Positions 31,280 through 40,935 of a DNA stretch of 64,000 bases are shown here, piece after piece. How positions within the stretch are numbered: the first letter of the stretch is position 1; every line of letters starts with the position of its first letter. The DNA lies in assembly GCF_002797735.1 (NCBI RefSeq), contig NZ_PGFG01000001.1, forward strand, positions 2,391,001 through 2,455,000, given 5' to 3'. Position numbers and translations under genes: made by a program. The notes beneath the pieces are model-generated. The model was not told the DNA's origin. It saw only the letters and a list, made by a program, of their open reading frames with translations, and searched no databases. The stretch comes from Thermoflavifilum aggregans. GTDB taxonomy: Bacteria; Bacteroidota; Bacteroidia; Chitinophagales; Chitinophagaceae.

Positions 31280-32626
31280 CTATTGCCTGATTAATGAACG
31301 GAAACGTGCCTGGTATGCATCGTCGGGAAAGATGCGGACGAGTTGTTTGAATTGCTCAGAGTCTGCCACATGCGGATATACCCATTCTACAAAACGATAG
31401 CGATATGATTCGGTGGTAAACAGATACACAAGTATTTCAACCTGATGTGTGGTAAAGCAATTGTTTTTCAGGTTGCGCTGTACAACTTTCAGCATAGCCG
31501 CATCATTGCGCTGGGCAGCTACTTTGTTTCTTAATTCCTCAAATTGTTTTTCATCGAGCACTTGTGCACAATCAGAATTAATCATGGCTATATGCTGCCG
31601 TACCGGCTGTTTCCGAGCAGTGGTATCAAATTGGATAAACTGAAGAGGAGGTTGATTCCCCGCCTGTGGTGCTGAAGATGTTGCAGATGCTGCCTGTATG
31701 GGATTGCTTGGTGAAGCAACGTTTTGCTCACCCGATATTTCTTGCGCCGAAGAAGATAATGAATCCCTATTGGACGATGGAATCTTATCGGCTAACTGAC
31801 GTAACTTTTGCAAAATACTTTCCATGCTGGTATCACCTTCATTGGTTTCAGCAGGAATTGCAGCATAGACAGATGTATCAGATGTGAAAACGGGCTTAGC
31901 AGCCTGCAAGGTATCGCTTGGTTGGTTGGCAGTTGGTTGATAGATCGCTTTGGCTATCTCCTGAGATGCTTGCCGGCGGGCTGTGTCTGTAGCAGGTTCA
32001 GATACGGGTGCAGGGGTATTTTCATTTGAAACAGGTTTTTGCAGATGTGCTACAGAAACTGATTCTTCTGGCTGTCCCGCAGTAGCAGCAGCCATCAGCA
32101 GTTGCCTGAACCGGATTTGATCGGCATCGGGAGTAGTATCCTTGATGGGGCCAGGTGATTTTGCCTGTAATTTTTTACCTGGATTGATCTGTGTGTCGAC
32201 TCTTGAAGTAAGTGGATAATCAAAGCCTTGTCCCTGTGCTATAGCCACAGGTCTCAGTTCGGTATATTGATGCAAATCATATAAAGCAAACTCCCGATCG
32301 TTGATGCGCTTGAGCAAATAGCCCTTGTCCTGATGAGGTGGTAAATTGATCTGATAACGTTGTTCGGGGTATTCATTTCTCGGAAACCCAATCACAATAT
32401 CCAGCTTACCGGGCGGCACCGGCGACAATACCACATAACCAGGCGGGTTGGCACTGATAATTTGATTGTTCAACTTCACATAAAAAAGCTGATGCTGATC
32501 ACTTTGTATATACACAAAATGTTTTTCTTCCTGTGCATACCCTGCCATACACCAGGTTATCATCCACATCACCAAACCATATATGATCCTCCGCAGAGAT
32601 GACCCTTTGCACATAACTGGCTGCAT
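31280..32626 (-). CDS. DUF4476 protein with signal peptide
   Basis: This 448-residue secreted protein has a signal peptide ending near MAGYAQ, a short beta-rich domain (residues ~35-115) and a long Ser/Pro/Ala/Gln-rich linker (~150-335). A C-terminal DUF4476 domain (~345-448) contains CAQVLDEKQFEELRNKVAAQ and ENNCF-like helices ending in RFRSLIRQ. DUF4476 is frequent in Bacteroidota; its function is not established. It lies alone between truA and the TPM cluster. Confidence 0.75.
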   Translation of the reverse strand: MQPVMCKGSSLRRIIYGLVMWMITWCMAGYAQEEKHFVYIQSDQHQLFYVKLNNQIISANPPGYVVLSPVPPGKLDIVIGFPRNEYPEQRYQINLPPHQDKGYLLKRINDREFALYDLHQYTELRPVAIAQGQGFDYPLTSRVDTQINPGKKLQAKSPGPIKDTTPDADQIRFRQLLMAAATAGQPEESVSVAHLQKPVSNENTPAPVSEPATDTARRQASQEIAKAIYQPTANQPSDTLQAAKPVFTSDTSVYAAIPAETNEGDTSMESILQKLRQLADKIPSSNRDSLSSSAQEISGEQNVASPSNPIQAASATSSAPQAGNQPPLQFIQFDTTARKQPVRQHIAMINSDCAQVLDEKQFEELRNKVAAQRNDAAMLKVVQRNLKNNCFTTHQVEILVYLFTTESYRYRFVEWVYPHVADSEQFKQLVRIFPDDAYQARFRSLIRQ

Positions 32627-32689
32627 ATTTTTATGGTTATGCGAATGTAAAGGATTTAGCCGGGAACTGTTGTGACCGAAAAGTGAAAA

Positions 32690-33331
32690 TTAAGTCTTTG
32701 GACGATTGGAAGTGGATTTCCAATATAACAGGATCAGCAACAATGCTCCTGCAGCAATCAGGAGGATCCACCATGGATTGCGGGTTGATGATGTTTGGGA
32801 TAATGCCCGGTGAATTTCACTGGGAGGAATGAGGATGGTATTGATGGCAGCCACACAATCATGTAATCCGTCATAATAGTCTCCTCGCTGAAAAGCTGGC
32901 AATACATAATGATTCATCAACATGAAATTGGTCTGCGCCGTAATGGTGCCCTTTAACCCATCACCTACTTTCAGAATCACGCGTTGCAGGCCGAAATCAA
33001 CAAACATCAGCATGCTTCGCTGCCCATTGTCTTCGCCCAGATGCCAGAAATGATAAAGTGAATCTGCAAAGGTTTCGGGTGGAAGAGTGCCGGCATCTGG
33101 CATGGTTACCAGCACGATATCGGCATTGTGTTGATGGTTGCATTGAATCAACAACCGCTCCAGGCTATCCTGCTGGGCCTGGGTAAGCCGGCGGGCAAAA
33201 TCGTTGACATGATGCCGGGGCATGGGTCGGGCACGCAATTGAAACACCTGCTGTGCCAAGGAAAAATTAGAAATCGACATCAGGCAACAGATGCTAATGC
33301 CAAAATGCACAATGGGTAAAGGTATACGCAT
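32690..33331 (-). CDS. TPM-domain protein, membrane anchored (third TPM gene)
   Basis: This 213-residue protein has a signal peptide (MRIPLPIVHFGIS...FSLAQ), a TPM domain (~35-165; VNDFARRLTQAQQDSLERLL, then ADIVLVTMPDAG) and one C-terminal transmembrane helix (~187-203). The frame runs further upstream, but those codons are a shadow of the Gly-rich end of the preceding gene, so the ATG at 33331 was chosen. It is last in the LemA-TPM-TPM-TPM cluster. The C-terminal tail is short and lacks the Gly-rich end of its neighbour. Confidence 0.78.
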   Translation of the reverse strand: MRIPLPIVHFGISICCLMSISNFSLAQQVFQLRARPMPRHHVNDFARRLTQAQQDSLERLLIQCNHQHNADIVLVTMPDAGTLPPETFADSLYHFWHLGEDNGQRSMLMFVDFGLQRVILKVGDGLKGTITAQTNFMLMNHYVLPAFQRGDYYDGLHDCVAAINTILIPPSEIHRALSQTSSTRNPWWILLIAAGALLLILLYWKSTSNRPKT

Positions 33332-33354
33332 AGATGAAACTTTTGCCTGGACAT

Positions 33355-34140
33355 TTACCAGCTGCCACCGGCTCCGCCGCCACCGCCGCTTCCGCCACCG
33401 AATCCGCCGAAGCCTCCCCCACCAAAACCGCCGCCGGAGCCACCTCCCCATCCCCCAAAGCCTCCACCGATGATAGGCCCCATCCAATAGCCGCCCCTGC
33501 TGATCATACCGCCTCCTCCACGCCCTCCACGCATCCTGGCAAGAATAAACAAAATGATCAGTACCACTAAAATCAAACCGATCAGATTGCCAGCCCGCTG
33601 CCCCTGGTCGTCCTGACGGGGCTGTGCCTGATATTCACCGGCTGCCGCCTGCATGATGGCTTTTATGCTGGCCTGAATTCCTTCAAAATACTGCCCCTGC
33701 CTGAAACGGGGCACCAGCTCCTGATCAATGATTTCCTTGCAGGTAGCATCGGGCAACACCCCTTCCATACCATAGCCAGTAGCTATGAATGCTTTGTGAT
33801 CCTGCGCTGCAATAAGCAAAACCACACCATTGTTATGGGCTTTGGTACCCACTCCCCATTGCCGCAAAATGGCCAATGCATATTCCATCATGTCATAAGG
33901 GCCTACGGTAGGCACAATTACTACCGCAATCTGGGTAGAAGTAGTATCATTGTACGCATCCAGCTCCTGCTCCAGCATCTGTTGCTGCTGCGGATTCAAC
34001 ATACCTGCCAGGTCGTTGACCAGCCGGGGCGGATTGGGGCGGGGAGGAATATGCTGGAGAATACTACCCGTTTGCGCCCACACAGATAAACTGCAGACAC
34101 AAAAACACACGATTCCAAGCCAATATAATACCTTGTTCAT
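33355..34140 (-). CDS. TPM-domain protein with Gly-rich tail (YgcG-like)
   Basis: This 261-residue protein has a signal peptide ending SVWAQ, a TPM domain (~33-165; VNDLAGMLNPQQQQMLEQEL, TQIAVVIVPTVG), one transmembrane helix (~187-203) and a C-terminal tail of Gly/Phe/Ser repeats (~205-261). The layout is that of YgcG-family proteins, whose function in envelope maintenance is poorly known. LemA and TPM genes are often neighbours in bacteria. The GC-rich tail produces spurious frames on both strands. Confidence 0.85.
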   Translation of the reverse strand: MNKVLYWLGIVCFCVCSLSVWAQTGSILQHIPPRPNPPRLVNDLAGMLNPQQQQMLEQELDAYNDTTSTQIAVVIVPTVGPYDMMEYALAILRQWGVGTKAHNNGVVLLIAAQDHKAFIATGYGMEGVLPDATCKEIIDQELVPRFRQGQYFEGIQASIKAIMQAAAGEYQAQPRQDDQGQRAGNLIGLILVVLIILFILARMRGGRGGGGMISRGGYWMGPIIGGGFGGWGGGSGGGFGGGGFGGFGGGSGGGGGAGGSW

Positions 34141-34150
34141 GGGCTATCGT

Positions 34151-34600
34151 TTATTGCCCTTCCAGAATTTCATCGGATAATTCATTGGGATTTTCACCCT
34201 GGGAAGGGAAATGTTGTTTCAAAGCCTGGCCAATCCAGTGAATACTGGCCTCCAGACCCTTGACGAGATCTTTCTGTTTGAAATGTTGCAACATGGCTTC
34301 GGCAGCCTGCTGCCAGAAGGAATCCCCTACTTTCTGATGAATACCTTCGTCTCCGAAAATGGCATATTTCCGGTCTTTGACTGCCACATATATGAGCACG
34401 GCATTGCGGTGCACGGTGCGAAACATTTCATGCGCTTCAAATATTTTTCTGGCCCGTTGCATAGGATCTGGCAAGGGGCAATGATGCTCAATATACACCC
34501 TGATTTCTCCGGTAGTGCCTTGTTCGGCCTGCTGAATAGCTGCTACCAGACGCTTTTTTTGTGCCCTGGTGAAAAAATCCCGTTTCAGCAAACCCGGCAT
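34151..34600 (-). CDS. TPM-domain protein without signal peptide
   Basis: This 149-residue protein is nearly all TPM domain: FTRAQKKRLVAAIQQAEQ, TGEIRVYIE, AVLIYVAVKDRKYAIFGD and a C-terminal helix. It has no signal peptide or membrane span, so it may act in the cytoplasm or be exported otherwise. It lies 12 bases after lemA and 10 bases before the next TPM gene, indicating one operon. Confidence 0.82.
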   Translation of the reverse strand: MPGLLKRDFFTRAQKKRLVAAIQQAEQGTTGEIRVYIEHHCPLPDPMQRARKIFEAHEMFRTVHRNAVLIYVAVKDRKYAIFGDEGIHQKVGDSFWQQAAEAMLQHFKQKDLVKGLEASIHWIGQALKQHFPSQGENPNELSDEILEGQ

Positions 34601-34612
34601 GATAAATCGTGT

Positions 34613-35209
34613 TTAAAACTGTACCTGCGGAGCTTTTTCTGCGCCCTGCTGTGCCTGGAAATAACCTTTTTCCTTAAATCCGAAGGAAGCTGCAAACAAG
34701 TTCATCGGAAAACTTTTGATCAGGGTATTGTATTGCTGAACCGCGTTGTTAAAATCCATCCGGGCCACGGCAATGCGATTTTCCGTCCCCTCTAGCTGGG
34801 CCTGCAGATCACGAAAATTCTGAGTGGCTGTGAGTTGCGGATATCGTTCGGCTACTACCATCAGCCGGCCAAGCGCCTGGGTGAGCTGCCCCTGCGCCTG
34901 TTCAAACTGCCGGATTTTTTCCGGACTCAGATCATTGACATCCACCTTGATTTGCGATGCCGATGCCCGGGCCTGAATAACCTGCGTAAGCGTTTGTTGT
35001 TCGAAATTAGCTGCACCTTTTACGGTGTTCACCAGATTGGGAATAAGATCCATTCGCCGCTGATATTGATTTTCCACCTGCCCCCATTTTGCTTTGACAT
35101 CCTGATCAAGGGCTACAATTTTGTTGTACGTGTTTTTTAAACTGCAACCTCCGATGAGTACAATTAGCAGAATGATGATCAGAACAATCCATCCGGTTTT
35201 GAGTTTCAT
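34613..35209 (-). CDS. lemA: LemA family protein
   Basis: This 198-residue protein has an N-terminal membrane helix (WIVLIIILLIVLIGGC) followed by the helical LemA domain: YNKIVALDQDVKAKWGQVENQ, then QRRMDLIPNLVNTVKGAA and YPQLTATQNFRDLQAQLEGTENR. The Cys within GGCSL fits a lipobox, so it could be a lipoprotein. It is the first gene of the TPM cluster. Function is unknown; the family is linked with TPM proteins by gene order in many bacteria. Confidence 0.9.
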   Translation of the reverse strand: MKLKTGWIVLIIILLIVLIGGCSLKNTYNKIVALDQDVKAKWGQVENQYQRRMDLIPNLVNTVKGAANFEQQTLTQVIQARASASQIKVDVNDLSPEKIRQFEQAQGQLTQALGRLMVVAERYPQLTATQNFRDLQAQLEGTENRIAVARMDFNNAVQQYNTLIKSFPMNLFAASFGFKEKGYFQAQQGAEKAPQVQF

Positions 35210-35336
35210 ATAACAGCCATTTCAGGCTAAAGTACAAAAAGAATTTTTCCTGCTCAAAAGCATTTATCGGCTCATGTAAAATACTACCGGATGTTTTGCC
35301 GTTTATGTTATGTACTTTTCCTAAAATCATGCTTTC

Positions 35337-37256
35337 ATGACCATATACCTGAAACCCTGCATGCTGTCAGGACTTTTTTTATGTTGTTTGCATCTGCATG
35401 TGTTTGCTCAATACAATCCCCAAAAAATCAACAAAAAAGCACGGGCATACTATCTGAACGCCCAATCTGCCCTGGATATGCAAAATTTCATACAGGCGAT
35501 AGGCTATCTGAAACTGGCCGTGAAAGAAGATTCCAATTTTCTCGATGCATGGGCACAGCTGGGTTCAATTGCTTTACAACAAAAACAATATGAAGAAGCT
35601 GCCAGTGATTTTCAGCAGGTGATGCGCATTGACAGCCTCTACGATCCCCGGCTCTATTATCCCTATGCCAAATCACTGGCAGGACTGGGAAATTTTGCTG
35701 AAGCCATAACCTATATCCGTCGGTATTTGCAAATTCCCAATCTGGGAAGTGGTGAAACAGAATCAGGTAACCGATGGCTGCAGCATTTTGAAATCGGTTT
35801 GCAAACGCAATTGCAGCATCACCCTTTTGAGCCCCACAATCTGGGCGATAGCATCAATACTTCGGATCCCGAATATTTTCCTTCTCTCACCGTGGATGGA
35901 CATATTTTGGTGTTTACCCGCAACCTGCACAACCAGAATGAAGATTTTTATATCAGCACCTGGGATGCGGCCGATAGCCAATGGCACAAGGCTGTGAATC
36001 TGGGTCCTCCCGTAAATACACCGGAGAATGAAGGCACAGGACATATTTCGCAGGATGGTCGTATTCTGATCTATGCCGCCTGCAATCAACCCGGTGGATT
36101 CGGAAGTTGTGATATTGTGTATTCGGTAAAAACCGCGCATGGCTGGAGCGATCCCATCAATCTGGGTCCGAATGTAAACAGCCGATTCTGGGATTCACAG
36201 CCCTGCCTTTCACCGGATAATCATGATCTGTATTTCGTGAGCAACAGGCCGGGAGGCTATGGTGGCAGCGATATCTATGTCTGTCATCTTCAGCCCGATG
36301 GTACCTGGAGCAAACCGGAAAATCTGGGCCCCCACATCAACACACCGGGCGATGAAACCAGCCCTTTTATCCATGCCGATAATCAAACCCTTTATTTTGC
36401 ATCGAATGGCTGGCCCGGCATTGGCGATATGGATATCTTTTACTCCCGTCGCCAGCCCGATGGCAGCTGGGGCAAGCCCGTGAATTTAGGTTATCCCATC
36501 AACACCATTGATCATGATGGTACCCTGTTTGTAGCTGCAGATGGCAAAACGGCCTATTTTGCTTCGGATCGGTTCAATGGTTTTGGTCAGCTGGATATTT
36601 ATTCGTTTATCCTCTACCCGGAAGCCCGTCCCATTCAAACGCTCTACGTGAAAGGAGAAGTGTACGATTCACTGACACATCAACCTTTAAATGCATCCAT
36701 TGACCTGATAGATGTGGAAACCGACAGCCTGATTACCCGCATTCAGTCTGATGTAAACGGGCATTATCTGGTTACTCTACCGGTGGGGAAAATTTATGCA
36801 TTCCATGTATCTCATCCGGGATATTTGTTCTACTCGGATCAGTTTTCCCTGGTAAATCAAAAAGCCTATCAGCCCTATGAAGTGAATATTCCGTTGCAGC
36901 CTATCCGGCTTCATGCCCGGGTGGTGCTGAAAAATATCTTTTTTGATTTCAACAAATATGACCTGAAGCCTGAATCCAGACCTGAGCTTGACAGGCTGGT
37001 ACAATTTCTCAGAGACAATCCCACCCTGCATATTGCCATCAAAGGATATACAGACAGTATTGGTGCTGCATCATTCAATCTGGTTCTTTCCCAACACCGG
37101 GCTGAAGCCGTGATGCAATATTTGATTCAGCACGGCATAGCAGCCAGCCGGCTGAAAGCCATAGGTTATGGTGCAACCCAGCCTGTAGCCACCAATGAAA
37201 CGGAAGAAGGACGTGCTCTGAACCGGCGAGTGGAGTTTGAGATTATTGAAAAATAG
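35337..37256 (+). CDS. TPR/beta-propeller/CarboxypepD-like/OmpA protein, PorE-like
   Basis: This 639-residue exported protein has a signal peptide (ending HVFAQ), TPR repeats (~30-150) and a PD40/WD40-like propeller (~165-425; repeats of the type LYFVSNRPGGYGGSDIY). A carboxypeptidase-regulatory-like domain (~435-530) and a peptidoglycan-binding OmpA domain (~535-639; NLVLSQHRAEAVMQYL) follow. This order is the one described for PorE, a T9SS component that links the machinery to peptidoglycan. With porU and a PorV/PorQ-family gene nearby, a T9SS role is plausible but not proven, because Bacteroidota carry many paralogues. Confidence 0.8.
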   Translation: MTIYLKPCMLSGLFLCCLHLHVFAQYNPQKINKKARAYYLNAQSALDMQNFIQAIGYLKLAVKEDSNFLDAWAQLGSIALQQKQYEEAASDFQQVMRIDSLYDPRLYYPYAKSLAGLGNFAEAITYIRRYLQIPNLGSGETESGNRWLQHFEIGLQTQLQHHPFEPHNLGDSINTSDPEYFPSLTVDGHILVFTRNLHNQNEDFYISTWDAADSQWHKAVNLGPPVNTPENEGTGHISQDGRILIYAACNQPGGFGSCDIVYSVKTAHGWSDPINLGPNVNSRFWDSQPCLSPDNHDLYFVSNRPGGYGGSDIYVCHLQPDGTWSKPENLGPHINTPGDETSPFIHADNQTLYFASNGWPGIGDMDIFYSRRQPDGSWGKPVNLGYPINTIDHDGTLFVAADGKTAYFASDRFNGFGQLDIYSFILYPEARPIQTLYVKGEVYDSLTHQPLNASIDLIDVETDSLITRIQSDVNGHYLVTLPVGKIYAFHVSHPGYLFYSDQFSLVNQKAYQPYEVNIPLQPIRLHARVVLKNIFFDFNKYDLKPESRPELDRLVQFLRDNPTLHIAIKGYTDSIGAASFNLVLSQHRAEAVMQYLIQHGIAASRLKAIGYGATQPVATNETEEGRALNRRVEFEIIEK

Positions 37257-37258
37257 CG

Positions 37259-38080
37259 TTATTCCCCTTTCAGCAATGCCTGATACACGCTATCCTGGCG
37301 GGCGGGAGAAAGATGCTGGTAATTGACATAAGCCCGTTGCCATTCGCCGTACATGTCATTGGGAATGACAATCCACCGGGTGCCAAACAGGCCGGCACGT
37401 ACATACACCAGGCTATCGCGTACAGCCATAGGCTGATGATCAAACACATGGCTGAAATCGCCCAGGTTGTCGCCCAGCAGCAGGATAACCCGATAATCTT
37501 TTTCCACGGCTGCCCGGCGATCTGATTTATCCTCACTACCATTGGGCGAAAGCAGCACATGTACCTGGTCGGCATCGGGAAATCCATAGCGTCGCAGGTT
37601 TTGAATGGTGGCGTTCAGCTGATCGGCAGTGCGGTTGGAAATATAAAACACCTGTATGCCGCGGCTGGCAGCGTAGCGAAAGAAATCCAGCGCACCGGGA
37701 ATGGTGTCGGCTTCTGCTTTCATCACCCAGGCATTCCACGACTGTGGATCGAATGTTTTGCCCTGCAAGGCCATAGTAGCCTCATAACGGGCATTGCTGA
37801 GCAGGGTTTCATCAATATCGGTAATCACAGCATAGCGGGCATAGCGATTGGCCGTGTCCAGATAGGCATCCAGCTGGTGGCGGGCTACCTGATAAGCCTG
37901 CAGACACAAAGCCTTGTATTCAGCCGCGCGTTGGTGCCACAGCGTGGCATAAACCAGTGCTGTATTGACGGACGTCTGATGAGCATTGTGCTGAGCCTGC
38001 CTTGAACTGCTGCAGGAGCTGATCCATCCAAGCAGAACCAGCCCGGCAATCTGCATCACAGAAATCGTTTGGATACGCAT
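37259..38080 (-). CDS. HAD-type acid phosphatase, lipoprotein e(P4) family
   Basis: This 273-residue lipoprotein has a lipobox LLGWISSC near residue 23. The HAD nucleophile motif VITDIDETLLSN lies at about residue 86, motif II is FYISNRT and motif IV is LLLGDNLGDF. These match class C acid phosphatases/5'-nucleotidases of the e(P4) type, which release phosphate from nucleotides such as NMN at the outer membrane. It is convergent with the PorE-like gene with a 2-base gap. Confidence 0.88.
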   Translation of the reverse strand: MRIQTISVMQIAGLVLLGWISSCSSSRQAQHNAHQTSVNTALVYATLWHQRAAEYKALCLQAYQVARHQLDAYLDTANRYARYAVITDIDETLLSNARYEATMALQGKTFDPQSWNAWVMKAEADTIPGALDFFRYAASRGIQVFYISNRTADQLNATIQNLRRYGFPDADQVHVLLSPNGSEDKSDRRAAVEKDYRVILLLGDNLGDFSHVFDHQPMAVRDSLVYVRAGLFGTRWIVIPNDMYGEWQRAYVNYQHLSPARQDSVYQALLKGE

Positions 38081-38232
38081 ACGGCGAAAATGAAAAAAAT
38101 TGCTGGAAAAACCATCTTTTGCCTCATCCCTTTTTCATACCATTTCCAGCTGCAACCAGAAATAATTTTTTATTTACTAACCAAACAAGCCTTAATTTCC
38201 CTGAACTTTGTACACCCAAAATTTTTTCTGAT

Positions 38233-38985
38233 ATGTTTTTCCATTACCTCTGGTTTATGCTGTTGCCGCTTTTTGGCTTTCGTGCTCCAGTCGCTCCTAT
38301 ACAAAAACAGCTTCCCAAAGAAGTTCCCGTGCTGTGTTTTCACCACATCCGGCCAGACACCATGCGCCACCTGAGCCCTTATTCGGTTACGGTTTCCACC
38401 TTTAAAGCTGATATGAAAATTCTGCACGACAGTGGCTATCATACTATTCTGCCTGACCAGTTGTATGATTATCTTACCAAAGGCACACCCCTGCCGCCTA
38501 AACCCGTGATGATCACATTTGATGATAATGATGGTGAACAATTTACTATCGCAAAGCCAACTCTTGACCAGTATGGTTTTAAAGGCGTGTTTTTTATCAT
38601 GACCGTTACCATTGGCAAGCCCCATTACATGAGCAGGGAACAAATCAAACAATTGGCTGAAGAAGGACATCAAATCGGGCTGCACACCTGGGATCATCAC
38701 ATGGTGACCAAATACACCGAACAGGATTGGGTGAAACAACTGGATGAACCCAAGAAAATGCTGGAACAGCTGATAGGCAAGCCTATTCCCTATTTTGCTT
38801 ATCCGTATGGTGTATGGAACCAGCAGGCATTGCTGGAATTGAAAAAAAGAAATATCAAACTGGCTTTTCAGCTGAGTGGTAAAATCGATCCCACCTATCC
38901 GCTGCTCACTGTTCGCCGCATCATTGTGCCCAATTCAAATTCACCACAAACTTTATTAAAAATCATGCACCGCGATTTTCATTGA
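38233..38985 (+). CDS. Polysaccharide deacetylase family protein
   Basis: This 250-residue exported NodB-homology protein starts at the ATG at 38233, giving a signal peptide (MFFHYLWFMLLPLFGF). The longer frame begins only with a TTG. Motif 1 is MITFDDND, where the second Asp binds metal; motif 2 is GLHTWDHH; motif 3 is YFAYPYGVWN. The family removes N-acetyl groups from surface or cell-wall polysaccharides. A CFHHIRPD N-terminal motif is typical of the family. It diverges from the phosphatase gene. Confidence 0.88.
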   Translation: MFFHYLWFMLLPLFGFRAPVAPIQKQLPKEVPVLCFHHIRPDTMRHLSPYSVTVSTFKADMKILHDSGYHTILPDQLYDYLTKGTPLPPKPVMITFDDNDGEQFTIAKPTLDQYGFKGVFFIMTVTIGKPHYMSREQIKQLAEEGHQIGLHTWDHHMVTKYTEQDWVKQLDEPKKMLEQLIGKPIPYFAYPYGVWNQQALLELKKRNIKLAFQLSGKIDPTYPLLTVRRIIVPNSNSPQTLLKIMHRDFH

Positions 38986-39022
38986 ATCGGCCATTCGTAT
39001 CCAGGCATCAATATCATTGTTA

Positions 39023-40888
39023 TCATTGTTTCATTACCGGCAAATCCACATACGTAGCATAACGGGCATTGCGGTAAATGCGCTGGGTGGCTGGCTGAAA
39101 ATCACTTTCACTTGCTTCGAAAATATTCGGCACATAGCGTTGAGGATTGCGATCAATGACGGGAAACCAGCTGCTCTGCATCTGCACCATCAGGTGATGT
39201 CCTTTCCGGAATACATGATTGATCTGATGCAGGTCAATGACATATTCTTCCACTTTGCCCGGCGTGATGGGTTCAGGATCCGTGAAACTGTGTCGAAAAC
39301 GTCCGCGGAAAACTTCTGAGGCCACCATCAGCTCATATCCACTCATTTGGGGATGCAGGCTATCTATATCGGGATACACATCAATAAGCTTCACCACCCA
39401 GTCAGCATCCGTACCCGTGGTACTGGCAAACAGATGAGCTACGATATCACCCGTTACGGTGAGGTTGCTGTCGAGCGCAGGAGTTTCCCAGGTGGCCACA
39501 TCAGGACGGTGATCTACAAAACGCTGATCTTCCGTGAGCCAGGTGCGCCAGCGCGAAAATTCGCTGTATGTTTTTTCAATGGGCCGTGAGCGGTAAGGTA
39601 CCGGCTTGGCCGGATCGCTGATATAGCTGTCATAAGCCTGATCAGAAGCTGTGGTTGGAGGTTGAAAGGATAATCCGCCATTGGCCTGGATGTATAATTT
39701 CCGGTGAATGGCATTGCGGGGCGGCCATGAATCATAGGTTTTCCACTGATTGCTACCCGTCTGAAAAGCTATGGCTTTCGGAAAATGCCCATCGCCCTTG
39801 CCTTTCAGCCAGTAGTCAAACCACACCTTTTGAATGTGCTGCTGAAAATAAGCTGCCGTATTGCTTCCCATTTCATAATGGCCAATCTGTTCCACATCTT
39901 CATTGACCCATTGCCCATGATACCAGGGTCCCAGGCAAATAAAATTGAAATGATGAACATCATATTTTTCCATGTGGGCATACATCAGTTGCGGACCGTT
40001 GATATCTTCCTGATCCCAATAACCACCCACATGCAGGGTTGGGATGCGCGGTGTGTCCAGATAACTTAAGGGCGACTGATGCTGCCAGAAGCTATCGTAG
40101 TTGGGATGTTGTGCAAATGCATCCCAGGTAGGTATGCGGTGGTGAAAATAGCGTGTATCCACATTCGATAAAGGTCCCACCTGCAAATACCAATCGTACA
40201 GATCATACTGCGGGAAAGGGAAGGAAGTATCGCCTCTGGCAGCTTCTTCCTCAAAGCTATATTCAAAACCGTACGAAAAACGAAAAGCTCCATTGTGATG
40301 AAAATCATCACCCAAAAACAAATCTCCCATCTCGGCCTGTGGTGATACGGCTTTCAGTGCTGGATGCGGATAGCCACTGCTCACGAGCGCAAGCCATCCC
40401 GGATAGGAAATGCCCAGCTGACCGACCTTTCCGTTGTTGTTTTTCACATGCTTCAGCAGCCATTCAATGGTATCGTAGGTATCAGTGCTTTCATCCACGG
40501 TATCGGTGATGTGATTGGCAACCACAGGACGTTGCATCACAAACTGTCCTTCGCTTTTCTGTTTGCCTCGGATATTCTGATATACGAAAATGTATCCTTC
40601 TTTTGCCATATCGCGTACATACGGGTCCTGATCCGGCGGCACAGTACCCATGTTCCAGCTGCTATAGGGCGAGCGCATCAGCAGAATGGGGACAGGTTCT
40701 TTTATATGCTGCGGAATATAAATGCGGGTAAACAATTTCACGCCATCACGCATGGGAATCATCACTTCTTCTTTCACGTATGTAATGGTCTGTGACTGGG
40801 GCTGGCAGCTGGCCAACACACCTATCATCATTGCACAGTAAATAACAAGCATCCGAAATCGGGAACAGATAAAAATTTTTTGTTTCAT
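39023..40888 (-). CDS. CocE/NonD family hydrolase (X-Pro dipeptidyl-peptidase-like lipoprotein)
   Basis: This 621-residue protein has a lipoprotein signal (MMIGVLASC), an alpha/beta-hydrolase domain with nucleophile GISYPGW and oxyanion/entry motif RSPYSSWN, and a C-terminal jelly-roll domain (~400-621). Family members hydrolyse acyl esters or act as glutaryl-7-ACA acylases and X-Pro peptidases; the substrate is unknown here. It is convergent with the deacetylase gene. Confidence 0.9.
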   Translation of the reverse strand: MKQKIFICSRFRMLVIYCAMMIGVLASCQPQSQTITYVKEEVMIPMRDGVKLFTRIYIPQHIKEPVPILLMRSPYSSWNMGTVPPDQDPYVRDMAKEGYIFVYQNIRGKQKSEGQFVMQRPVVANHITDTVDESTDTYDTIEWLLKHVKNNNGKVGQLGISYPGWLALVSSGYPHPALKAVSPQAEMGDLFLGDDFHHNGAFRFSYGFEYSFEEEAARGDTSFPFPQYDLYDWYLQVGPLSNVDTRYFHHRIPTWDAFAQHPNYDSFWQHQSPLSYLDTPRIPTLHVGGYWDQEDINGPQLMYAHMEKYDVHHFNFICLGPWYHGQWVNEDVEQIGHYEMGSNTAAYFQQHIQKVWFDYWLKGKGDGHFPKAIAFQTGSNQWKTYDSWPPRNAIHRKLYIQANGGLSFQPPTTASDQAYDSYISDPAKPVPYRSRPIEKTYSEFSRWRTWLTEDQRFVDHRPDVATWETPALDSNLTVTGDIVAHLFASTTGTDADWVVKLIDVYPDIDSLHPQMSGYELMVASEVFRGRFRHSFTDPEPITPGKVEEYVIDLHQINHVFRKGHHLMVQMQSSWFPVIDRNPQRYVPNIFEASESDFQPATQRIYRNARYATYVDLPVMKQ

Positions 40889-40935
40889 TGTAAAAAATTA
40901 AAAAATGGTTACATGAATTTTTTGCTTATGATGGA

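Noticed and set aside
33332..33487. N-terminal extension of the third TPM gene (Trp/Arg-rich)
   Set aside because: It is the Gly-rich tail of the preceding TPM gene read in another frame; the real start with a signal peptide is at 33331.
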